A stretch of DNA of 64,000 bases, from assembly GCA_030272155.1 (NCBI GenBank), contig CP126203.1, forward strand, positions 2,728,001-2,792,000, written 5' to 3'. The DNA is from Tetradesmus obliquus (lineage: Eukaryota > Chlorophyta > Chlorophyceae > Sphaeropleales > Scenedesmaceae). Shown here one piece after another: positions 56,133-64,000 of this stretch; the stretch's first letter is position 1; every line of letters starts with the position of its first letter. Under the pieces are notes generated by a model. That model did no database searches. It had not been told where the DNA came from and was given only the letters and a program-made list of their open reading frames with translations. The position numbers and the translations under genes were made by a program.

Positions 56133-58378
56133 ATGAATCTTGTTCGGCCAAATACAGACGGTGAGACAAACATGTGGATCAGTTCATTTCAAAGCGGGGG
56201 CTTGCAGCACCCCGTGGCGTGGTGCCGGATTTGCTCACTTCACTTGCAAGACGTGGCTAGGCATCAGCCACGCCCGCAGCCCGACATGCTGGCCTGTATG
56301 CATGCATATGTCCAAGGAGTAGTCGAGGCACCCGTAGGTCCCCTGTGTGCCGTTCTTGTCCTGGCCTGACCACAGAGACAGCAGCAGGCGGTCAATCCCC
56401 TTGGACCAGCTTTTCCTGTCTTGTTGGTCCACATGAAGGCAGAGCACAGCAGCAGATTGCATACGAAACTACACAGCCGTGCAGCAGCTGCATGCTCTGA
56501 GTTTTGGCTGACCCATCACATCTTGCTGCTGTTTGACTGCAGATTTCAGCGTGTTTGTGGGCGACCTGGCGCCAGATGTGACAGACTTTGTTCTGCAGGA
56601 GGCGTTCAGGGTGTATTACCCAAGTGTGCGCTCAGCCAAGGTGTGTGGTTGCTAGTTTCAACCAGCAGCAGCATAATTGGTGCCTGCAGGCATCTGCAAA
56701 TAGCGCTGCTGGGTCGCCGGTTACCGCGCACTGCGCAGACAGTCTTGCAATCCATGCAATGCCACATGGCACTGTTTCAAGCAAAATGATGACGCCTGTT
56801 CGTAGTATCATTGGCTGTGGCTGTGGGAATGCAGCCAAAGGAGCAGCTTCTGCAGCAGCTTCTGCAGCAGAGGGCGTTAATGTCTGTGCCGTTGTTGCAG
56901 CGTTGCCAGCAGCAGCGTTGCCAAGGGGTGGGGTTCTTTCACAGTGGAAGGAAATCACAAATCCCAGGCGCTTGCTTTGGCATGCGTATCTATGCATGCA
57001 GCAAGCCGCGCGGGGTTCTGTCCAAGGCCCCCTAATCATGCACATAGTTGGCGACGTTCTGCTGCGCTGCATGCCCCTTCCGCCCAGCTTCCGCCAGCAC
57101 CTGCTGCAGCATCCTCTGCTACACCATCCATGCAGCACAAGCCCCGGCCAGCACACACTGCATGTACATGTTCTTCGCCGCGCCACATCACCACGGGGCT
57201 GCTAACAGCTGCCATATGCCACTCTTTTGGTACTGCTGTCACTCTTCCTGCCCAGGTGATTGTGGACCCAGCCACAGGCCGCTCCAAGGGCTATGGCTTT
57301 GTGCGGTTTGCAAACGAGGCTGAGCGGGACAAGTCGCTCGAGATGCAGGGCTACCAGCTCAGCAACCGGCCCATCCGCGTTAGCCTGGCAACTGCACGCC
57401 GCAGCCCAAGCGCAGGAATACCCGGGACACACCCCGCAGAGCTCGACCCAACCAACACCACGCTGTTCATCGGCGGCTTATCTGCCGGAGTCAGCGAGGA
57501 CGAGCTGAGGGCGATTTTCGTGCGCTACGGAGAGGTGGTATACACGAAGATCCCTCAGGGCAAGGGCTGCGGCTTTGTGCAGTTTGTGAACCGGCCAGAC
57601 GCAGAGGCAGCGATGGCAGAGATGAATGGGCAGATGGTGGGCGCCAGCGCGATCCGCATCAGCTGGGGGCGCAGCACCAGCCGCACAGCCATCCTGCAAG
57701 CGCAGCAGCGGCCTGCGCCCGGCGCGCTGGCCGCATACGGCGCCTTTGCTGCTCCTGCAGGCTACGGAGCAGCACCCGGCGCGCTGGTGGACCCCTATGG
57801 TGCAGTCGCAGCAGCGCCTGCAGGCCTCGCGCCTGCTGGCGCGATGTATGCTGCAGCGGCGCCGGCGGCGGCTGGCATGTATGGCATTGCTGCTGGCGGC
57901 GGCGTGTATGGCGGCGTGCCGGCACTGTCTGCGGGCTTCACAGTCGGCTCCGCAGATGCAGCGCAGTACGTGCTGGCGACAACACAGGTTGGTGTGCAGG
58001 CAGATGTTTCGGGGCGCTGATGCTGGCAGCGTGGCAGCTGGTTGGGCTACGAATGCCGAAGTCAACAGCGTGATGTGCAACTTTGACTTTGCGTCGGATT
58101 GCAACAGTCACAGCAGCACACTCGCCTTATGCATGACATCGTTATGTGGCTGATCCCGACTCGGCTCACCTTGGACTCTGCTGCTGCTGCTTGTACTTTT
58201 CCTGCAGGGATTTGCAGGGCTGCAGGTGCAGCAGCCGCTCGCAGTGCAGCTGCTTGGAGCGCTGCAGCAGCCGCAGCAGATGTATGACCCCATGACCATC
58301 GACGTCAGCAAGCTGAATAGTATCTTTGTGCAGCGGCAGCAGCCAGGGCTCACCGGTGCTTTCATCCGCCAGATGTAA
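56133..58378 (+). CDS. RBP45/RBP47-type RNA-binding protein with two RRMs
   Basis: Exons 56133-56160, 56543-56640, 57256-57987 and 58208-58378 keep phase and give 342 aa. The first exon codes only MNLVRPNTD. RRM-A has RNP2 VFVGDLAPDVTD and RNP1 KGYGFVRF; RRM-B has RNP2 LFIGGL and RNP1 KGCGFVQF, then AIRISWGR. These correspond to the second and third RRMs of plant RBP45/47 proteins, which bind U-rich and poly(A)-tailed mRNA and enter stress granules. The rest is Ala/Gly/Tyr-rich with a Gln-rich tail ending GLTGAFIRQM. The family's first RRM is not found upstream, so either it was lost or its exons lie far to the left and escaped me. Confidence 0.88.
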
Positions 58379-61300
58379 GGGTTGGGCTAAGGGCGTGGGG
58401 TGCAGCATGCAGCAGCCTGATCTGCAGAGGCCAGCCAGCTTGCAGGAAAAGCTGCACGCGCCTTGCAGGAATTGTGTGAGGCAACGGAGCGTGAGGGCGT
58501 GGCACTGCATTCTTGCTGTGCATGCGTGTGCTAGCTGGCTGGCGGCTTTGCTGTAGGAGTGTGGTGTGTGATGCTCTTGGGGTTGCTTCTCCTTTTGTGC
58601 AGCTGCATCAGCAGCTGCAGGGCTACAGTACCTGGTGATGCAGCGGATTGGCGCTCTTGCGGCTGTATGCTGCTCGCTGGGCGGGAAATAATTGGTCAGC
58701 TGACCATACGGCTTGCAACTTGTTGATTTGCACCAGATAAGGCATACACAGCAAGTTGTAGGAGCACACAAATGGGATTTTACCTGCTCGTGTTGTGCTT
58801 GTTATTTGGCGTTGCTTACTCGTGATTTCAGCAAACAGTCCTGGTGTTGGATAGCGCTGCACATCACATGCCTTGTGCTGTGTGGTGCTGCTTGGCGGGA
58901 TTACTGCCTTGCCGAGACGTTTGTGCTCTCAGGCTTTGATGCCAGCTGTTTTGTGTCATTGATTAGGGTTGCTTGATTCTATGAGCGATTGCTGCAGGCT
59001 TTGCATGCTACTACTTGAGCTTTGTCACTCGCACCTTATGTTTAGCACCTAACGCTTTGCCATGCTGTCAACCAATGCACAACTGTTAGTGACACGTGTC
59101 GAATGGCAGGAGCTCGTGGGGTAGAGCCCGGAAACACAGCTGCGAGCATTGCATGATATGTATACACGTTATGTATGTGTATTGTGCGTTGTCTTTGTGC
59201 ACGGACCGGTGTGTCCATTGGCGCGTCAGCATTTATGGGGCAGGTGTAGAATGCATGCAGCATTCGAGGGCGCACTGCTTTGGATGCGCTTGCGTTCAAC
59301 GCGCCTCACCCGGTTTGCGCAGCTGTTTACAGCGCATGGATGCAGTGTGACAGTCAGCACGGCATGCAGGGCATGTGCAAGCAGCTGGCTCTGCAGGAAG
59401 TCTTTCCTGCAAGCAACACCAGCTGCACTTGCCAGCTCAGCGCATTCCCTGCAAGCCTGTTGCTTGCTGTTGTGTGCACACCTGTGAACGGCATCAGTGC
59501 GAACGGTGCGGGCGTGCACACTTTCAGTTGACAGCTGCTCCCACATCAGTCTTGATGGTGTGCAAGCTGCCTCCTGTTACATGGCAAGGGACAGCTGCGG
59601 TGTGCTGCTGGGCTTGTGGGTTGCGCTGCAGTTTGCTGTCCGCGTGCCTCTCTTTGCGGTGCAGCTCACAGGCCTCTTCAAGCACTTGCACTTGTTCAGT
59701 TTACGTTTGTGATGATGACTTTGGAAAGCTCCAGCTTTGCTTTCAGCATACATGCTACTGCACATCTGAGGCGTGCTCATGGGGCACTTTGCTGCAGTTG
59801 TACTGTACAGCCAGCTGGGTGTTGGTAGGGGAAAGCTGAAAGGACTGGATGGTATGCTGTGCATTTATGCATGTTCCTGCCAGCTGCGGCATCCACCGCC
59901 CAGTTTGAAAGGGCTGGTGCGATCAGCAGCAACCAGCGCAAGCTGCGCTGGGCGTGCCGGTTCCCACTCCTTTTTGTGTTGCAACTTAGGGCCTTGACTT
60001 GCAGTGTGTTGTTGCTTCATTGGGTGCAGACCAGCATGAATGCGTACACATCTCTTTGTGTTTCCTGCAAGCTTACTGCATGCATAATACTGTGCCTTGC
60101 TTTTGTCGCGCAGTGGGTGAACAGCCTGCGGGCTGCTGGTGATGATCCTTGCTCTACTGCTGCATGCTTTGCTGTGCTTTGCTGCACCTTACGGGTGATG
60201 GCCTTCCATTGGTCAGGGCTGCAACGGCAGTGCGCTGCTCTTTGACAAAAGTACCCCCCAGAGAGTTGTTGTTCCGCCAGCATGCTTATGTGTTGGACCT
60301 GGGCATTCAGTCAGCAAGAACGGCGTTTGCTACTACACGGAGTCACACGCAATGCACGTTGTCTGTTGCTCTGCTTTCTTCCCAGCACGACTCTACTCAG
60401 CATACAGGTTTGGTGCAGTTACAACCTTGGAGTATTCTATGAATCCTGATACCGGCAACAACCAGGGAGGATCTTCCTTTTGTGATTGCACGCAGAGATG
60501 GCCTGCTCACATGCCCCTGATGCTGCATAATCTGCTGTGCCTGAGTCTACTCTCAGCACAGCTGGTTGGCGAGCATTTGGAGGCTTGTGCGCGGCGCAGC
60601 GGTTTTGGGGTGTGCAGGTTGTTGGCGGCATATGATGCACGTTTATATTTACTCAACAGCGTTTGCTCTTGCATACTTGCGCTCTTTGCTGCTGGCTGCA
60701 CATGTGGCGGGGTGCTGGTCCCGCATGGCGTACGCAGCTCATACAAAAGGGTTGTTTTGTGCGCATGAGACTGCGGCTTTGCTTTTTTCAATTGAGCAGA
60801 GCCATCAATTGACCAAGCCACGATTGCTTGCCCTAACAGCACGGGAGCAGTTGGGGATTGGTTGGGCGTGTCCTGCTGTGCGCTGCTGTCAGCAGATGGT
60901 TTGCTCGCAGGCTGGGCTACTGTTGTGATGTTGCCAGTGGGCAGCATGCACGCCGGGGTTGTCACGCTGTCAGGTTTGCATGGTTTCTGTTTCCTTTTGC
61001 AGCAGCTACAAACAGCACACAGCATGTTGAACAGGTCAGGGTGTTGTATGCTATTGTGGTTGCAGTTCTGCCGGCCTGCTGCAGTGCGCCGGCCCTGCAG
61101 TGTTTACGTGTTGTTCTCAGTGCGCTCAGTGCTTCTTTACGCATTGCTGAGGTTGATATCAGCACCACTCAGCTGGTACATGTATAGTGCGTTGATGCTG
61201 TGTTTGCAGTGTCGGCGCTAGGTGACTCCTGCCCTTTGTGACGGCTGGGATGGTGTGTCAGCAACCGCTAATTTCAAAGAGCTGCAGTAGCGGGGAGTTG

Positions 61301-64000
61301 TGCTGGTGACATGTGTACGCTATCGAGCATGTGACAGCAGCACCAGGGAGGCTGGCATGTGCACAGGGGTTCTGCATGCGCATCCTGCTGCACTATCTGC
61401 AGGGAGGGAAGGTGGGGTCGTCAGCATGCATGCTGGAAGCCAGAACATTCAGATGCCGCACCTGCCAGTGCTGAAAGGTTTCAGAAGCAGCCACTGGTCT
61501 GTTGCAGCTGGCGGGTGTGCTGCTGGTGCAGGTGTGGCTCTGTGGGTGTTGCGAAGTGCTGAGTCTAGCATGTGCAGCGCTGTGGTGCGGGTTGCAGACA
61601 TGATGACGTGTCCGCTGGCACCTCATGTAGTCTGACACACATGGGCTGCTGCACACAGCCTGGCAACAGCATCAGCTGTGCTGTCTGGTGACATGTGGAT
61701 TGTGCTGCTTCAGCGGCTGCGTGAAGACCTGCGGGTGAAAGCAACGTGCGTGCTGAACACATGCATCGTTCATTTGTCATCTCAACACAATGGCGTTGTC
61801 ACTCGTTGGTCAAAACCTTGTTTGCTGCACAATCCCAACTGCCGGAGGCTGCAGCGATGCATTATTGTAAGTATGCTTGGCATAGCAACTGAATGCCATC
61901 GGGAATGCTGCATTCTGGTGCATCAGGTATACACTTACTGCCGTCTCTGTTTTGTCATATGTTCCAGGTGGGCCTGTGCATATGTATGTATGGCAGCTGT
62001 TTGTCGGCAGCTGTGTATTGTCTGCTGTATGCTACATCCGCTGTAGGGGCAGTGCAGTCAGGATTGGAGGCGGCATGTATGCCCTGACAGCCAGCCACAG
62101 GCTGGCTGTGCACATGTTGAAAAGAGTGCGGCGCTGCACTGTGTGCTGTGTTGCAATTGCCCACATGCTTGCCAGTCCTTGCCGACATAATGCATGCGGC
62201 GTGTACGTATGTCATTATGTCATGCAGGGATCGGCTTGCAAAGGGCATGTATGACTCCAGCATGCATGCTGCAGGAGCGTGTGGTGCAATGCTGATGATG
62301 GTCTAGGGAAGCAGGCAGCCGTTCAGTCATGGGTTGATGGGTAGGCCGATGATTTGAGCTGTGCACTGCTGCAAAGCAGCGGCGGCATGGTGTGGTAGGC
62401 GGAACACATATGGACATGTAGTGTTGTGGCTGCGCGGCTGCAGCCGTGCAAGCAGCGGTTGCTGAGCTGTAGGTTGTCAGGGTGCTCGCGTTGCCGTGCT
62501 TGCTGTGGTGGTTTCCCCTGCACGCGCGTGGCCCAAGGTACTGCTGTCAGTTGTACTAGCGTGTCATTGCGTGTTTGTTGTAGGCTGCCTGCTTGGCCTT
62601 TCCCCTGGATGCAGGCTTGAGGTTAGCATTGCATTAGCAGTACTGCCAAAGATGGACCCCAATGTTTGTTAGGTGTGCACGACGAGCATGTCCCATGTTA
62701 ACTTACCCATTGATACGCATCATTACCCCTAATTAGCGGCAGCGGTAAGACCGCTTGCACCACCGCCATGTGGTACAGCACTTAAATCTTAGGACAGTTT
62801 ATACAGGTTATACTGGTGAGCTGGTACACTGCAGTTACTCGGCAACCTATTGGCGTTGCTGCTTATGGTACTGCGAGAGTTGTGCAACGACTCAGCAGCC
62901 TCTGCTGTTTGCAGGTCTGCTGCTGTATTCAGTAGTGGTGCGTGGGTGTAGCAGCCCTGGGCAGGCAGCGATGTCCTTTTGTCACTGCGGCTGCGCAATC
63001 AGCTACTTCAAGCAGCAAGGCAGCTTCTCGTTGGTTACTATGTTACATTCGGCAGCCGCAACACAGTGGCTTCATTGCTATGTCATTTTGTTGTGTCGTG
63101 CCGCTGTGGAGGCTGCGTTACACACCGTGTGAATCTGGTGCTGTCCATGCGGTGCTTGCCGCCAAGCCAACCGTTCTGGCAGTGGTTATACAGGGTGCAG
63201 CTCAGGCGGTTTGACTGTGCTGCGTGCATGCTTGCTGCCGCTTATGTGTGCACGCAAGGCACTGCATTGCAGCGCATCACTTGCCAGATGGACGCTGCTG
63301 CTGCGCGTGTGTAATAGCAGCGTATGCACGAGCGGACGGGGCTGCCACGCAGCCATCATATGCAGGACTGAGGCTGATGCTATGGTTGTTACTGGGTGTG
63401 TCATATGTTACGACCCATGTCAAAATCTTGGTATCTGTAGTGAGCTGTAAGCCTTATGGCAGGCTGGCTGGTATACAGATGTATCTCTATCTTTATCATC
63501 TTTTACTACCCATCCTGTGAGAATCTTGTGAGAATCAACTTACTCTATATGTATCGGCTACGTACAGCAGCGGTCGGCTTTGCATCCGCAGCAATGCATA
63601 CCGTGCCTTCCTTTTTGTTACTGCGCTATGGCGCACAGTATCATGAGACTGCATGTTCTGTTGCTACTTAGTGTGGCTGCTAAGTATGCACTGTGTACAT
63701 GGCTGGTGGTTTCACATGTAACACGTTGTCAATTGGATAACATGTTTCAACTTGCCTTATATTGAGTGGCAACAGGTGGTATCCAGCTTGGTCAAACTCC
63801 CCGCCATGCCCACTCAGCAGTGCTGTGGCCTCTAGTGTGATGGAGCCGGCAGGCCTGCCAGCTGTGTCAGCCAGTCACGTGTGCTGCATGCAAGCTTGGG
63901 CGTGCCTGCAGCGTCAGCATTTCCCAGCCTTTTCATGCTCCTTCCTGCAGGCACCCCTTTGCCAGCAGCAGGCTCAGCCAGCAAGTTGCTGGCAGCTGTG
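58379..64000. other. Long stretch with no recognised gene
   Basis: About 5.6 kb rich in TG and TGC words. It contains many 60-140 codon frames, mostly Cys/Leu-rich, on both strands, with no domain, repeat family or RNA gene that I can identify. The left part should be the 3' UTR of the RNA-binding protein gene. At the extreme right an acceptor-like TTCCTGCAG (about 63950) is followed by an open stretch to the window end, possibly the edge of the next gene's exon. Confidence 0.35.

Noticed and set aside
60352-61187. Several 110-140 codon frames at the right end as membrane proteins
   Set aside because: The Leu/Cys-rich translations come from CTG/TGC wording; overlapping frames on both strands look alike and none shows a family motif.
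63951-64000. Start of a further gene's exon at the right edge
   Set aside because: An acceptor-like TTCCTGCAG is followed by only 50 bases; too short to assign a frame or family.

Overview
The window is nuclear DNA of a eukaryotic green alga, most likely a chlorophycean of the Scenedesmus/Tetradesmus type. The evidence is: intron-dense genes with GT-AG introns; plastid-type products (tocopherol methyltransferase, STR14-like rhodanese, a PPR protein); a hydroxyproline-rich cell-wall protein; TGTAA-type poly(A) signals; and very heavy CAG/CTG trinucleotide usage. The lineage is inferred, not proven. I reconstructed gene models by hand, joining exons at canonical splice sites and checking that reading phase stays continuous.

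Layout, left to right. 67-2262 (-): 5' part of a PPR protein that runs off the left edge. 4020-7380 (-): STR14-like rhodanese, 7 exons, 241 aa. 7713-8291 (+): small unrecognised gene, divergent from STR14. 9865-13789 (+): gamma-tocopherol methyltransferase VTE4, 7 exons, 340 aa. 15939-32236 (+): giant ankyrin-repeat/RING protein, 14 exons, about 2605 aa, with polyQ/polyA tracts. 34080-35618 (-): proteasome assembly chaperone 2 (PSMG2), 3 exons, 295 aa. 36601-43521 (+): replication protein A large subunit RPA1, 16 exons, 637 aa. 45934-49096 (+): secreted proline/threonine/glycine-rich protein with a hevein-type chitin-binding domain, 4 exons, 720 aa. 51705-54315 (-): SRPBCC/START-like protein. 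56133-58378 (+): RBP45/47-type RNA-binding protein. 58379-64000: nothing recognised. The genes are unrelated housekeeping and plastid functions; no operon-like or pathway cluster is evident.

The unusual biology is in the introns. First, almost every long intron of VTE4, the ankyrin gene, RPA1 and the SRPBCC gene contains partial copies ('echoes') of the adjacent exon edge. Copies of exon ends with their donor lie downstream of the exon; copies of exon starts with their acceptor lie upstream. In the six exon/echo pairs I compared codon by codon, 45 of 46 differences are synonymous, which is not expected for dead intronic copies. Second, (CTG)n runs on the coding strand sit directly in front of the 3' splice site in at least 12 introns, as if replacing the polypyrimidine tract; a related hexamer does so in a thirteenth. 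Third, RPA1 appears to have lost three of the four cysteines of its zinc ribbon.
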